Positions 24,713 to 34,614 of a stretch of 49,081 nucleotides of DNA are shown one piece after another (within the stretch, counting starts at the first letter, position 1; each line of letters opens with the position of its first letter). The notes under the pieces are model-generated. The model searched no databases. It saw only the letters and a program-made list of their open reading frames with translations, and was not told the origin of the DNA. Position numbers and translations under genes: made by a program. The DNA comes from Magnetococcales bacterium (GTDB lineage: Bacteria; Pseudomonadota; Magnetococcia; Magnetococcales; UBA8363): the NCBI GenBank assembly GCA_015228815.1, contig JADGCV010000033.1, positions 1 through 49,081 of the forward strand. The letters are read 5' to 3'.

Positions 24713-26098
24713 TCAGGTACGTTCAGGTCCAGGGGTAGCGGGCGATTGCACCCGAATCCGGCATAAATGAATGAGTTCTTCTTCCGACAAACTCAAGGGA
24801 TGGAAAGGCAGTCCGGTTTCGCCGATGCCGAACTTTGCAAGGCGGGACAGGGCGGTTTGATACGATCGTTTGGCCATCGGCAACAGTCCCAGGGCAGTGA
24901 ATGCCTCGCCCATGAAAAAATGCGGTGTCCATATTTTTGCATCGGCATAGGCCGCCTTGCGAAAATGGGTGATCATTCCGTCGTAGTCACCATCGTGCCG
25001 GTCCGCAAGTCCCATGATCAAATGGCTTTCCACCGCCAGGGCATCGATCTTCTGCATGTCGCGACAGTATTGTCGGGCTTCGGCAAAACGGTTTTGCCGT
25101 AACAATTGGCCAGCTTTCAGTCCAATTGTTTTCATGGGATCCCCCGGTGTGGTGGATGCCGGTGTTCCGTCGTTCATGGACGGGGCGACCGTTTCGCGAT
25201 TGACGGGAATGGGAGCGGGCGGCGTCGCCGGAGTCGGGCTGGCGCGGCGCTCTTCCTTCTGGAAAAACAAAATCGAATTCCATTCCTGGCGCGCCAGGCC
25301 ATGGCCGCCACCTTCGAGAAATTGGTTGTGGCTGAAGATTTCCGTGGCGCTTACCACCAGGGCCCCTCCAGGTCGCAGGAGTCCCGCCAGACGATGAAAG
25401 ATCCGTTTCTGGGTGGGTTTGTCGAAATAGATGGAAACATTGCGATAATAAATCGCGTCCAGGTTGTTCAACGCTTCGGGAACAAGGTTTCCGGCAAGAT
25501 TCACCTGGTGAAAGTCGACCCGATTGCGAATGGAATCGATCACTTGATGACGACCGTCACCGAGGGGGGTGAAAAACCGCTTGCGGATTTCAGGATCCAG
25601 ACCGCGAAAGGCATACTCGTTGTAGATTCCCTCGCGGGCCCGGGCCAGGATGACAGGATCGATGTCGCAACCCATGACCTCCACATTGGCAAAGGCGTCC
25701 ATTCCCAGGCCCCGCACCAATTCCATGGCGATGGAGTAGGGTTCATCGCCGCTGGAACAACCGGCACTGAGAATCCTGAACCGTCCCTGGCCACGCCGCC
25801 GCGGATACAGCAATCGCGACAAGAGTTCCAGCTGCCCTGCCTCACGAAAGAAATAGGATTCGTTGACCGTGAGCAGCGCGGTAAGCTGGTCCAGTTCTCC
25901 GGCCTTGTTTTCCAGGATGTTTTTGTAATGATCCCATGATTTGCACCGGGTGGCGACCAGGCGTTCCTTGAGCCCGGTGACCAACAGGGTTTCCCTGTTG
26001 CCGACAAAGATCAGGCCGCATTTTTCCTTCAGGTAACGTTTGAAGTGCTCCAGGCGTTCCGGCCCCAGGTTTTCGAGTTTCCGATTCAGAGGGGCCAT
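24713..26098 (-). CDS. cheR: CheR methyltransferase with C-terminal TPR extension
   Basis: A 461-residue protein. The CheR part (residues 1-280) shows LTALLTVNESYFFREAGQLELL, FRILSAGCSSGDEPYSIAMEL as the SAM site, VMGCDIDPVILARAREGIYNEYAFRGL, and LDAIYYRNVSIYFDKPTQKRI. It methylates receptor glutamates. A Pro-rich linker then joins a TPR-like region (residues about 330-430) with repeated helical pairs. I take ATG 26098, which overlaps the cheB end by 13 bp; the open frame upstream is inside cheB. The TPR extension is typical of CheR of alternative chemosensory systems and probably controls complex assembly. Confidence 0.93.
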   Translation of the reverse strand: MAPLNRKLENLGPERLEHFKRYLKEKCGLIFVGNRETLLVTGLKERLVATRCKSWDHYKNILENKAGELDQLTALLTVNESYFFREAGQLELLSRLLYPRRRGQGRFRILSAGCSSGDEPYSIAMELVRGLGMDAFANVEVMGCDIDPVILARAREGIYNEYAFRGLDPEIRKRFFTPLGDGRHQVIDSIRNRVDFHQVNLAGNLVPEALNNLDAIYYRNVSIYFDKPTQKRIFHRLAGLLRPGGALVVSATEIFSHNQFLEGGGHGLARQEWNSILFFQKEERRASPTPATPPAPIPVNRETVAPSMNDGTPASTTPGDPMKTIGLKAGQLLRQNRFAEARQYCRDMQKIDALAVESHLIMGLADRHDGDYDGMITHFRKAAYADAKIWTPHFFMGEAFTALGLLPMAKRSYQTALSRLAKFGIGETGLPFHPLSLSEEELIHLCRIRVQSPATPGPERT

Positions 26099-27570
26099 TT
26101 TCCGTACACCTGTTTGATGACAAGCATGCCCAATTGCTCCGGGGTTCCCACAGCGTCGATCAATTTTTTCTCGATGGCGGTTCCCGGCATGCTGAAGACC
26201 ATCGAACTTTCCCGGTCCTGTGCCAGGGTGTATCCACCCGCGTTCTTGATGGCGGCAATTCCCGCGACGCCATCCTGTCCCATACCGGTCAGGATGACTC
26301 CGATGGCCTGGGAACCGTATACCCGGGCCGCGGAACTCAGAAGCCGGTCGCAAGAGGGGGTATAAACATCGTCGGTTCTTCTTGGTGACAAGACAATCAC
26401 TCCCTTGTCTCTGATCTCCATGTTTCCGGTTGCCGGAGCGAGATGGATGGTTCCCGGGGTGACCCGGGTTCCATGTTCCACGACCGCCACATCAAGTCGG
26501 GTGGCGCGACGGAGCCATGTTTCCAGACCGTCGATGTAGTCGGGATGGATATGTTGGGCGATCAGTACCGGATGACGGAAATCGCCGGGCAGCGCCGCGA
26601 GGAAGGTGACCAACGCCTTGGGACCGCCCGTGGAACTGGCAATGGCCAGGACTCCGGGAGGTTGGTTGCCGGCTTCTTTCGCGGTCGTCTCCGACTTTTG
26701 CGGCGTGGGAGGGGGCCAACCTGGAGCGGCGTGGCGGTCGTTCCATGTTCGGGAAGCTGTTACCAATCGTTCGATGAAACTGTCGCCATGGACCCGTGAA
26801 GCTTCGATCACTTCCCAGGCGCCGCGTTTCTTGGCCTGAATGCAGGTATCGTCGTTGATGGAGGAACACAAGGCCATCAACGGCAATTTGAATCGTTCCA
26901 CCAGCAGGGTGATGGTCTCCAGGCCAGCCATCGCCTGTTGGTCGAGGTTGACCAACAGGACATCCGGGCGAACCCGAAGGGCCGTTTCCACCGCATCGGT
27001 CCCATACCCTGATTGCCAGACATGGACGATCCGGGGGGACCGGGTCAGGAATTGTGCCAGGGAGACGCTGCCGCCCACCAGATGTACCTGAATGGCGACC
27101 GATTTTCCTTGAACGACCACTTTTGGTTCCTCGGAGCGTCCCGGAATCGCCGCTTCGACCTTGACTGCGGATGGCAACGCCGTCGATTGGGCTTCTTGGA
27201 AGGCATCGTGAATCATCCGTGCCAGATTTTTGCACGCAGCGACGGAGAACAACTCTTCCCTTTCGAACACTGCCAGGGCCCCCGCATCCATGGCGCGTCG
27301 CGATGCCTCCGGATCACCGGCCACAGCCATGGCAATGAAGGGAAGGGATCTTTGATGCAGTTGGTCGATGACCTGGAATCCGGCGGGATTGAGGTCGTCC
27401 ACCTCGACAATGACCAGATCCGGTGATCCTTCCAAGGCCTGCCGCAAGACATTCGGCCTGAAATCGACCCAGTCCGCCCCGACAAAGTCCGGCGATTCCG
27501 TGAGAACGTTGCCAAGTTTCTCACCGAAGAAACGGTCGTCGCAGACGATTACCACCCAGATGGAAGCCAT
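26086..27570 (-). CDS. cheB: CheB-family methylesterase with two degenerate receiver domains
   Basis: A 494-residue protein. The methylesterase domain (residues about 305-490) keeps its triad: Ser in LAIASSTGGPKAL, His in LIAQHIHPDYI and Asp in VILTGMGQDGVAG. Two receiver-like domains precede it. In the first the acceptor Asp aligns with Glu (DLVIVEVDDLNPAG). In the second it aligns with Asn (DVLLVNLDQQAMAG), and the second also lacks the acidic pair (VHLVGGSVSL). Normal CheB has one intact receiver that releases inhibition when phosphorylated. So this enzyme is probably controlled otherwise, or is constitutively active or inactive. It is flanked by mcp and cheR in the operon. Confidence 0.9.
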   Translation of the reverse strand: MASIWVVIVCDDRFFGEKLGNVLTESPDFVGADWVDFRPNVLRQALEGSPDLVIVEVDDLNPAGFQVIDQLHQRSLPFIAMAVAGDPEASRRAMDAGALAVFEREELFSVAACKNLARMIHDAFQEAQSTALPSAVKVEAAIPGRSEEPKVVVQGKSVAIQVHLVGGSVSLAQFLTRSPRIVHVWQSGYGTDAVETALRVRPDVLLVNLDQQAMAGLETITLLVERFKLPLMALCSSINDDTCIQAKKRGAWEVIEASRVHGDSFIERLVTASRTWNDRHAAPGWPPPTPQKSETTAKEAGNQPPGVLAIASSTGGPKALVTFLAALPGDFRHPVLIAQHIHPDYIDGLETWLRRATRLDVAVVEHGTRVTPGTIHLAPATGNMEIRDKGVIVLSPRRTDDVYTPSCDRLLSSAARVYGSQAIGVILTGMGQDGVAGIAAIKNAGGYTLAQDRESSMVFSMPGTAIEKKLIDAVGTPEQLGMLVIKQVYGKWPL

Positions 27571-27618
27571 GTCGCCAATCTCGACCCGAATTTTGTCCCT
27601 GGATGTGGTCCAAACCCC

Positions 27619-30072
27619 TTATTCATCCAATTTCTCATTGATGAACCGGCCATATTGTTTATCCACCTTCATGATGTGGCTGATCAGCCAGTTGCGCAGA
27701 AAACCCAACAAGGCGTTGGCCACGGACAGATCTCCCTTGTCCACCTGTTCGATGAAGGCGACAACCCGCTCGATCACCTTCTTGTGTTTGTCCTTGTGGC
27801 TGGCGGCATCGGGATAACCGGCGGAGGTGAACAATTCTTCCTCCTGATTGAAGTGAAACAAGGTATATTCCCTGATTTCCGGGAGGACCAGTTTTACCCC
27901 TTCTTCCGCACGACCGCTTTGGATCTTGCCGGCCAGAAGGTTGATGAGTTCAACGAGCCGCTTGTGTTGTTTGTCCATTTCCCGGATTCCGACGCTAAGG
28001 TTGTCGTTCCAGGGAAAGAAATCGTTGCTGGAGCTGATGGTGCCCTCCAGGCGGGTACTGCCGTCGAGTTGGAAGAAGGCGATGGAATTTTGCAATTCCG
28101 AGGCGCTGTCGGAAAGGGCCGAAGCGGAAGTTCTCATGGTGGTGGCGGCGCTGACGTTGCTGCGGATGACCTGATCGAGCTGTTGGACGGCGATGTTGAT
28201 TTGTTCGAGCCCCTGGCTTTGTTCACGGGAGGCGATGGAAATCATCCGCACCAGTTCGGCGGTGTGCTGGATGTCGGGAACGAGTTTCTGGAGACTGCGT
28301 CCCGCCTTGACCGCGACCTCGACGCTGGAGGTCGAAAGAGCGGTGATCTTGGCGGCGGCGGATTGACTGCGTTCGGCCAATTTGCGCACCTCCGAGGCCA
28401 CGACGGCGAACCCCCTGCCATATTCTCCGGCGCGGGTCGCTTCAAGGGAGGCGTTGAGGGAGAGAAGGCTGGTCTGGTGGGCGATTTCGTCGATGATGGA
28501 GATTTCCTCGGCGATTTGCTTCATGACATCGACGGTTTCGGAGACGGCCTGGCCGCTGACCACTGCTTCATTGGCCGAGGCCCTGGCGATTTCTTCGGTA
28601 CTTTGGGCGTTTTCGGTGGTTTTTTGAATGTTGACGGTCATCTGCTCCATGGAGGCGGCGGTTTGGGTGATGGAGGCGGCCTGTTGGATGGCGCCATCGG
28701 AAACCGTCTGGGAATTGCGGTTGATGCGGTCGCTTTCCTCGACGATGCGACGGCTGATCTGAATGACCGAACCGACCGATTCACGGAGGTTTTCCACCAT
28801 GTTGCCCATGGCGGCGAAGATGCCCGTGGCGGCGCCATCGCTCCTGAAACTGGAGAGATCGCCACCGGCAAGGCGATCGACATAACGTACCACCGCTTCC
28901 GGCTCGCCGCCGAGTTGCGTGACCAGGTATTTTTGCAGATCGTGGAGCGATTTGTAGACCCCCTCGGAGTGTTCATCGACCGCCATGCGGACGGAAAAAT
29001 TGCCCATGGACATCTGTTCCGCCACCATCATCACTTCCGGCGGTTCCGCTCCCAACTGGCGGCGGACGTTGGCGAGCACCATCAGTCCCAGGATCAGCGT
29101 GACTCCGACGATCAAGACCGTGAAAACCAGGTAGGCGATGGAGGCGAACGAGGCCTCATTACGCAGAAGGTTGGCCGTGCTTGCCAGATCCTGAACGACC
29201 TGGAGTTCAATTTCCTTGAGCAGGTTGATTCGATGCGTCATGGTGTCGAACCAGTATACCGGATCGACCCCGAATCCTCCCGATTCCATCTTCTCGATGG
29301 CATTGTTGCGCATCCGTTTGATTTCTTCCATCGCTTCGCCGGAAAGCTTGTTGCGAAACAGGGTGGCCTGATCTTCCCTGGCGAATGAGAGAAAAATTTC
29401 GTCATAGATTCCTTGTTCCGCCATCAGGGTCATGAACCTGGTGCGCATGGCCTTGGGAAAAGTGTCGCCGGCAAAGACGCTGCCGAGAAGGGCCCGTTCC
29501 AGACCGGCGCGTTCCTTGCTGTTGAGCAGATTCAGGTAGGCAGTGGTCTGGGCCATCATCTGGGGGTGGGTGGCGGTGACGACGATTTTTTTCAGGAGGT
29601 CCATCAACGACTGGTTCAAACCGGTGTAGAAGTCGATGGCGGCATCGATATCCATCTTGCCGCTGTCCACCTGCCAGCGAATGTCGTTGAGGCGATCGAT
29701 CTTTTCGAGTCCTTTCTTTGTCAGATCCTCGAAATCGGCGTTGGTGACCATGGGGTTCTGGGTGCGCAGGAAGTCTCTGAACTTGAGCGTTTCGGTGTTG
29801 GTCAATTCCCGTTGTTTGATCAGGTCATCCTTGAATTTGGCCCCTTTGCTTCCCTGGAAGCCGGCGGTCATGCCCCGTTCCTTCTGGATTTCGTGCATCA
29901 GGGGACCGACCTGCCGCGCGGTTTTGGCCATGGCGCCGTAGGTGTCGATTTCCACCAGCATCATCCGTTTGGTCCAGACGGTATCGGCTCCATAGAAGAT
30001 CAACGCGACCAGTGGTCCCAGAAAAAGGAGGAGAAATTTGTTTTTCAGGTTCAACCTGTTGATAAAGTTCAT
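27619..30072 (-). CDS. NIT-domain chemoreceptor fused to a C-terminal hemerythrin
   Basis: An 817-residue methyl-accepting protein. A first membrane helix lies at residues about 12-30, then a periplasmic NIT-type sensor with [18 protein letters not shown] (family role: nitrate/nitrite sensing), a second helix near 315-340 and a HAMP-like linker. The signaling domain has the tip [44 protein letters not shown]. Residues about 685-812 are a hemerythrin with [27 protein letters not shown] and [13 protein letters not shown]. It may therefore sense an outside N-oxide and cytoplasmic O2 or NO at once. It is third in the operon after two cheW genes. Confidence 0.93.
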   Translation of the reverse strand: MNFINRLNLKNKFLLLFLGPLVALIFYGADTVWTKRMMLVEIDTYGAMAKTARQVGPLMHEIQKERGMTAGFQGSKGAKFKDDLIKQRELTNTETLKFRDFLRTQNPMVTNADFEDLTKKGLEKIDRLNDIRWQVDSGKMDIDAAIDFYTGLNQSLMDLLKKIVVTATHPQMMAQTTAYLNLLNSKERAGLERALLGSVFAGDTFPKAMRTRFMTLMAEQGIYDEIFLSFAREDQATLFRNKLSGEAMEEIKRMRNNAIEKMESGGFGVDPVYWFDTMTHRINLLKEIELQVVQDLASTANLLRNEASFASIAYLVFTVLIVGVTLILGLMVLANVRRQLGAEPPEVMMVAEQMSMGNFSVRMAVDEHSEGVYKSLHDLQKYLVTQLGGEPEAVVRYVDRLAGGDLSSFRSDGAATGIFAAMGNMVENLRESVGSVIQISRRIVEESDRINRNSQTVSDGAIQQAASITQTAASMEQMTVNIQKTTENAQSTEEIARASANEAVVSGQAVSETVDVMKQIAEEISIIDEIAHQTSLLSLNASLEATRAGEYGRGFAVVASEVRKLAERSQSAAAKITALSTSSVEVAVKAGRSLQKLVPDIQHTAELVRMISIASREQSQGLEQINIAVQQLDQVIRSNVSAATTMRTSASALSDSASELQNSIAFFQLDGSTRLEGTISSSNDFFPWNDNLSVGIREMDKQHKRLVELINLLAGKIQSGRAEEGVKLVLPEIREYTLFHFNQEEELFTSAGYPDAASHKDKHKKVIERVVAFIEQVDKGDLSVANALLGFLRNWLISHIMKVDKQYGRFINEKLDE

Positions 30073-30159
30073 GGCACCCTCATGCCTGTGTTCATGGATG
30101 GTATTTTCCCGTGATCGATGACCACATGAAAACCACGGGATGCGCGGCGGACCGCATGG

Positions 30160-30708
30160 TCATCGGATTGCCCGTGCCAATCCGGACACGGGGCGGGCCG
30201 TGCTGCCGAGGTCGATATTGGGTGGATCGATGGCTCGTCGTTTTTTTATCTGATTGGGCAGTGGCATGTCTCTTTGCGTGGTTTCGATGCGGACAAGTTC
30301 GGTGAGATCGATGACGAAAACCATCTTTCCGCCGATTTCGACGATGCAGGAGATACACTTCAGGGAAGGGTACCATCGCATCAGGGATGGTAACGGTTTC
30401 TTCTCGAAGGGATCAAGGCGGTGGAAATCGGAGATGTTGTCAATGAGAATGCCGATGTTTCCTCTGCCCGAACGTGGCAGTACCACCGTTGGCACCCGAT
30501 AGGCGCCGATCAGGGTTCCGAACGAAAGTTTCTCGTGCAGATAGTGCAGGGTCACCTGTTCGGGAACATCGCCAACTGCCGTCAATCTTTGAATTTGATG
30601 ACTCTCGATGCCAAAGGAGAATCCCTGAACGGAAAACACAAGAATTTCGTACCTTTTTGCATGTGACAGGTTGCCTTCCAGGGAAAGATCATCGTCGTTC
30701 ATCGGCAT
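30160..30708 (-). CDS. CheW-like coupling protein (divergent)
   Basis: A 182-residue CheW-domain protein. YEILVFSVQGFSFGIESHQIQRL matches strand 1 of CheW, and later come VPTVVLPRSGRGNIGILIDNI and CISCIVEIGGKMVFVIDLTELV. Divergence is high, so it may be specialised. Its ATG overlaps the stop of the upstream cheW (TAATG, 30706-30710), so translation is coupled. With the upstream cheW it gives this cluster two couplers. The gap 30073-30159 before the receptor gene shows no other feature. Confidence 0.8.
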   Translation of the reverse strand: MPMNDDDLSLEGNLSHAKRYEILVFSVQGFSFGIESHQIQRLTAVGDVPEQVTLHYLHEKLSFGTLIGAYRVPTVVLPRSGRGNIGILIDNISDFHRLDPFEKKPLPSLMRWYPSLKCISCIVEIGGKMVFVIDLTELVRIETTQRDMPLPNQIKKRRAIDPPNIDLGSTARPVSGLARAIR

Positions 30709-31244
30709 TACCCATGACGGTCCGGATCGGAACGACCGCCCACCCGGGAGAAGATCCGTCCCATGTCGAGGAGGATTGCGTAACCGTTGCGGTAGGGGAT
30801 CTGTCCGGTAGCCAGGGCGCTGACCTGTTCATTGAGTGTGAACATGACTTCCTTGAGTGCTTCCGGCGACATGTTGAGAATGTCCTCCACCGAATCGACG
30901 AGAAATCCGGAGACGATACCTTCATGGTTGGCGACAACGATGCGTTGCCGCGAGCGGGCCGATTGCAGTTTTTCCAGTCGCAGAAGGTGATGCAGGTCGA
31001 TCACCGATTCGATGCCGCCGCGTACATCGATCACGCCCAGAAAGCAATCGGGGGCGCCAGGGACGCTGGTGATGGGCTGGGCTGGGAGGAGTTCGCGCAC
31101 CTCGGCGCTGTGGCAGGCGAAAAAGTGTCCGCCGATGGAAAAGACCATCAGTGCCAGGACATCCTCGCCTTCCGAGAACAATCTTTCGCCGTCTTCATGG
31201 CTGTCCATGGTCCGCGCGGAAGATTCCTTTCGGTCCGCACCCAT
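30708..31244 (-). CDS. cheW: CheW coupling protein
   Basis: A 178-residue CheW-domain protein: LALMVFSIGGHFFACHSAEVRELL, GAPDCFLGVIDVRGGIESVIDLHHLL, then RIVVANHEGIVSGFLVDSVEDIL and NGYAILLDMGRIF. These are typical CheW strands that bridge receptor tips and CheA. The start has aaggag 9 bases upstream and is the first gene of the chemosensory operon, which runs leftwards to the HD-GYP gene. The N-terminal 25 residues are an acidic extension. Confidence 0.9.
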   Translation of the reverse strand: MGADRKESSARTMDSHEDGERLFSEGEDVLALMVFSIGGHFFACHSAEVRELLPAQPITSVPGAPDCFLGVIDVRGGIESVIDLHHLLRLEKLQSARSRQRIVVANHEGIVSGFLVDSVEDILNMSPEALKEVMFTLNEQVSALATGQIPYRNGYAILLDMGRIFSRVGGRSDPDRHG

Positions 31245-31625
31245 CGCCAGGCACTCCTTATCTTCAGGTTGAAAGTCCGTTGCGGCCAGTGGACCAGAAA
31301 CGCGGGCGTCTCATTCCCAATCCACACCCCTGCCAACGGTTTCACAAGGAACCATGTACATATCGGGACAGGGGCCGTTGGTCAAGATGCAAAAATGTCA
31401 TCCAATGAATGGCGACGAGGATGTTTTTTCCCCACGTCTCGATCCGATGTACCTTGAGCGGGGGAGGGGTCTGAATGGTTACCTCGTGGCAAACAAGCCG
31501 CTCTTCCCGGATTCGAGGAAGGATTTTCAGGAAACGATCATGGGGGAGGGCAATGTCGCTCATGCAAAGGCATCAACCACGGGTTGCCCCAGGGAGAATC
31601 CTTGGAGAAAGTCCGAGTCGGTATT
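31245..31625. other. Gap without a supported gene, upstream of the chemosensory operon
   Basis: This 381-bp stretch should contain the promoter of the operon starting at 31244. Short frames exist on both strands but none has family resemblance or a convincing ribosome site. I see no terminator or clear sigma-70 pair. Confidence 0.4.
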
Positions 31626-31898
31626 TCAGGATTGGGTTTTGGGATCCCCGGTCGGATTACCCGAAGAATTGGCCGCGGCGCTGTTTTCGTATTCGGCGCG
31701 GGCCTCGGGCGAAATATTGACGACGACCGCGGCATCGTTTTCTCCCTTGCGGACGGCCCGTTCATCGCTGGTCTCGGTTCGTTCCATCTCCGTGACCTGG
31801 GTCTGCCTGGCGGCTCCGGTCACGTCGGGACTTTTGCGATAGGCCGTCAACATGGCCTGCATGGTGTCACCGGCGACAGCATCGATACTTGTAGCCAT
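31626..31898 (-). CDS. Small hypothetical protein (90 aa)
   Basis: A 90-residue hydrophilic protein from ATG 31898: MATSIDAVAGDTMQAMLTAY, a Thr/Glu/Arg-rich middle and VVVNISPEARAEYENSAAAN near the end. The N-terminal stretch and the ISPEA segment vaguely recall small flagellar or motility-associated proteins that begin with a short amphipathic helix, but I cannot assign it. It lies between the cheW operon and cobD on the same strand, with its own gap on each side. Confidence 0.5.
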   Translation of the reverse strand: MATSIDAVAGDTMQAMLTAYRKSPDVTGAARQTQVTEMERTETSDERAVRKGENDAAVVVNISPEARAEYENSAAANSSGNPTGDPKTQS

Positions 31899-32062
31899 GA
31901 TCGTTTCCTTATGAGCAAGAAGAATTGACGATTTCCAGTGGATGCGCCACGCAAGGCGCTCCGTCCAACGCCCGTTCACGCCCCATTCACCTTGGGGCAT
32001 GTGGGTGATGTCCACTTCCATAAGGTCAAATATACAACATTCGACTCGATAAAAAACAGATT

Positions 32063-33082
32063 TTACGCCGGTGATTCATTTTTTTTCGTCACCATCCCGA
32101 TTGAACCGATCCGTTTCAGGCCCGTGGCAAGACGGAGCCAATCCATTTCGGTTCCGGGCAGTCCGAAGCGAAGCCCGCGCGGGGCATCGAAGCGTCGGAC
32201 CAGAATTTTTTGATGGGCCAGGGCTTCCCATACCCATGCACTTTCCTCGTGGGGGACCCATTGAAACAAGGCGGTCCGTGCCGCCACATCCAGTCCATGG
32301 TCCTTCAGAAGAGTCGTCAGGCGTTGGGCATTGTGTTGCAGGGATTCCCGGACCCGGCATTGCCAGGAACGGTCGGTCAGTGCCATTCTGGCCAACCATC
32401 GTGAGGGGCCTGCGACATTCCAGGGCCCCAACTGTTCCCGCACCGACGCCAATACCGGTCGTGGACCAAGAAGAAAACCGACCCTGGCCCCCGCAAGACC
32501 AAAGAATTTGCCGATCCCGCGCAATACCAGAAGCCCTTCCCGTCCGGTATCCGCCGCCAGACTCTCGTTCGTCTCGGCATCCATGAAGGCTTCATCGACG
32601 ATCAACCAACCGCCATGATTGTTGAGCCGTTGCCACCAGGAAAGGAGAGTCGTTCGTGACAGCCTGCGGGCCGTCGGATTGTTGGGATTGACCACGACCA
32701 GGACTGCCAGTCGCTCCAACAACGATTCGGTCATCCGGTCGATTTCCATGAGATCGAACCCCCCCCTGCGCCAGGCATGGGCATGCTCGGCATACGTGGG
32801 TGACAAAACAGCCACCGCGCCGTCACGCGCCCGGAGTGTCGGAAGGGCCTGAATGATGGCCTGGGACCCCGCCGCGGGCAACAGGTCCGTGCAACCGAAA
32901 TACGCCCTGGCCGCTTCTTCCAGACCATCCTCCGCCTCGGGCAGCCGGTTCCATGCCGCCACGGGAATTTCCGCGGCGGGATAGCCGTTGGGGTTGATAC
33001 CGGTCGAAAGATCAAGCCATGAGGAAGGATTCCCGCCGAATCGCGCCGCCGCCTCACGGATTCCACCGCCATGCTCCAACAC
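32063..33082 (-). CDS. cobD: L-threonine-O-3-phosphate decarboxylase
   Basis: A 339-residue fold-type I PLP enzyme of the aminotransferase family. It begins EHGGGIREAAARFG and then LDLSTGINPNGYP, the classic CobD/CobC opening. LVVVNPNNPTARRLS, LIVDEAFMDA and the PLP-lysine segment VLRGIGKFFGLAGARVGFLLG follow. It makes aminopropanol phosphate for the cobalamin nucleotide loop. In the Pseudomonas denitrificans naming it is cobC. The GTG start at 33082 has aaaggaaagg upstream. It is divergent from cobB. The first 47 codons of the longer open frame have no similarity. Confidence 0.92.
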   Translation of the reverse strand: MLEHGGGIREAAARFGGNPSSWLDLSTGINPNGYPAAEIPVAAWNRLPEAEDGLEEAARAYFGCTDLLPAAGSQAIIQALPTLRARDGAVAVLSPTYAEHAHAWRRGGFDLMEIDRMTESLLERLAVLVVVNPNNPTARRLSRTTLLSWWQRLNNHGGWLIVDEAFMDAETNESLAADTGREGLLVLRGIGKFFGLAGARVGFLLGPRPVLASVREQLGPWNVAGPSRWLARMALTDRSWQCRVRESLQHNAQRLTTLLKDHGLDVAARTALFQWVPHEESAWVWEALAHQKILVRRFDAPRGLRFGLPGTEMDWLRLATGLKRIGSIGMVTKKNESPA

Positions 33083-33267
33083 ATGCCTTTCCTTTGCGGG
33101 TAAATGCGATCCCTCGTTCCCCGGCGATCGACAGCGGCGTGACGATCTTGCAACGCGGATGTATGACCGATCGCCGGATCGAAAGGAATCATGGCATCGG
33201 TTGCAACCGGAGGCAGGGATCAATAAAGTGTTTGTCGATGCCCTTCTATGGAGAACCTAGCCTGTCC

Positions 33268-34614
33268 ATGACCATTGCACCAGGATTTATCATTGCCGCC
33301 CCGCAGTCCCGTTCAGGGAAGACCACCGTGACCCTTGCGCTCATGGCCCTGCTGAAACAAAAGGGAATTCCCGTGGCTCCATTCAAGGCGGGACCCGATT
33401 ACCTGGATGGCGCCTGGCACCAGATCATTCTTGATCGTCCTTCCTATAATCTGGACACGTTCATGGTGGGATCCGCGGAATGCTGTCGTCTGTTCCGGGA
33501 AAAACGGGGCCAGGCCCTGGGGATCGTCGAGGGGGTGATGGGTTTGTTCGATGGCCGAACTGGCGTCGGTGGTCCCGGATCGACCGCGGATCTGGCGCGA
33601 CAGCTGGGACTGCCGGTGTTGTTGGTGGTCAACGTCCGCGGCATGGCGGGATCGTTGGTCCCCCTGGTCCAGGGCTTCGTGGCGGCGGCGGAAGGATTCG
33701 AAATCGCCGGGATCCTCGCCAATCATGCGGGGAGCCGGAATCATGCGGATCGTCTTGCGGGTTGGCTGGCTGAGTATCGGCTTCCCCCCTTGATCGGTTG
33801 GATGGGGCGGGAGGAAGATCTGGCACTTCAGGAACGGCATCTGGGACTGACCCTTCCCGGGGAAGCGCCTATTCCTCCGTCATGGGATCGTCTGGCCCGG
33901 TCTCTGCATCTGGACTGGGATCTTTTTTCTGGATGTTTTCAGGTTCTTCCGGAGGTCGCTTCAACGGTGGCGTCCGTGGCGGCCTCCTCGGCACACACGC
34001 CTCTCGAAGGAAAAAAAATCGCCATCGCCCAGGATGCGGCGTTCACGTTCATCTATGCGGCCAACCTGGAATGTCTCGAACGGATGGGGGCTTCGCTCCA
34101 TTTTTTTTCGCCGCTGGCGGGAGATTCCCTTCCCCGGGACAGTGATGCGGTCTGGCTGCCGGGTGGCTATCCCGAGGTGCATGCCCGGCAACTTGCGGCA
34201 AGTCCGACCCTTGGCATGCTGCGGGATTTTGGCCGGAGTGGCGGCTTCATTCTGGCCGAATGCGGCGGCATGATGGCTTTGGCGGCGTATCTGGTCGATC
34301 ATCGGGGAGATTCCTGGCCCATGGCGGGTTTTTTTCCCATGCGCACCGTCATGACGTCACGCCTGGCCGGTCTGGGGTATCGCCAGGAACGGTCCGGGGT
34401 GCGGGGACATGAATTTCACCATTCGATCCGCGAACCCTGTCCCCTTCCCCCCGCATTTGTCGTCGATCGCGGCGATGGTGGGCTGTTTTTGCACAATGTT
34501 CGAGCATCCTACGTCCATTGGTATTTTCCATCCGCCCCCGACGTGGTTGCTTCTTGGTTGGGATCATCGGCTTGGCCGGGCGCAAGCGACAGGGAGATTG
34601 TTGAACATGGGTAA
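33268..34614 (+). CDS. cobB: Cobyrinate/hydrogenobyrinate a,c-diamide synthase
   Basis: A 448-residue CobB/CbiA protein. It has a P-loop-like start FIIAAPQSRSGKTTVTLALM, then VAPFKAGPDYLDGAWH and GVMGLFDGRTGVGG. A C-terminal type I glutaminase domain has VWLPGGYPEVHARQL, the nucleophile Cys in FILAECGGMMALA and the His in RASYVHWYF. It amidates the a and c side chains using glutamine and ATP. ATG 33268 is chosen because the P-loop follows at once. It overlaps cobM by 8 bp. The 185-bp gap between cobD and cobB shows no clear B12-riboswitch box. Confidence 0.95.
   Translation: MTIAPGFIIAAPQSRSGKTTVTLALMALLKQKGIPVAPFKAGPDYLDGAWHQIILDRPSYNLDTFMVGSAECCRLFREKRGQALGIVEGVMGLFDGRTGVGGPGSTADLARQLGLPVLLVVNVRGMAGSLVPLVQGFVAAAEGFEIAGILANHAGSRNHADRLAGWLAEYRLPPLIGWMGREEDLALQERHLGLTLPGEAPIPPSWDRLARSLHLDWDLFSGCFQVLPEVASTVASVAASSAHTPLEGKKIAIAQDAAFTFIYAANLECLERMGASLHFFSPLAGDSLPRDSDAVWLPGGYPEVHARQLAASPTLGMLRDFGRSGGFILAECGGMMALAAYLVDHRGDSWPMAGFFPMRTVMTSRLAGLGYRQERSGVRGHEFHHSIREPCPLPPAFVVDRGDGGLFLHNVRASYVHWYFPSAPDVVASWLGSSAWPGASDREIVEHG

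Noticed and set aside
27655-29388. A 577-codon plus-strand frame opposite the chemoreceptor
   Set aside because: Gly/Asp/Val-rich shadow with no motifs; the receptor on the minus strand is intact.
33083-33267. Cobalamin riboswitch between cobD and cobB
   Set aside because: Neither strand shows a convincing B12 box, and the gap is short for a complete aptamer.
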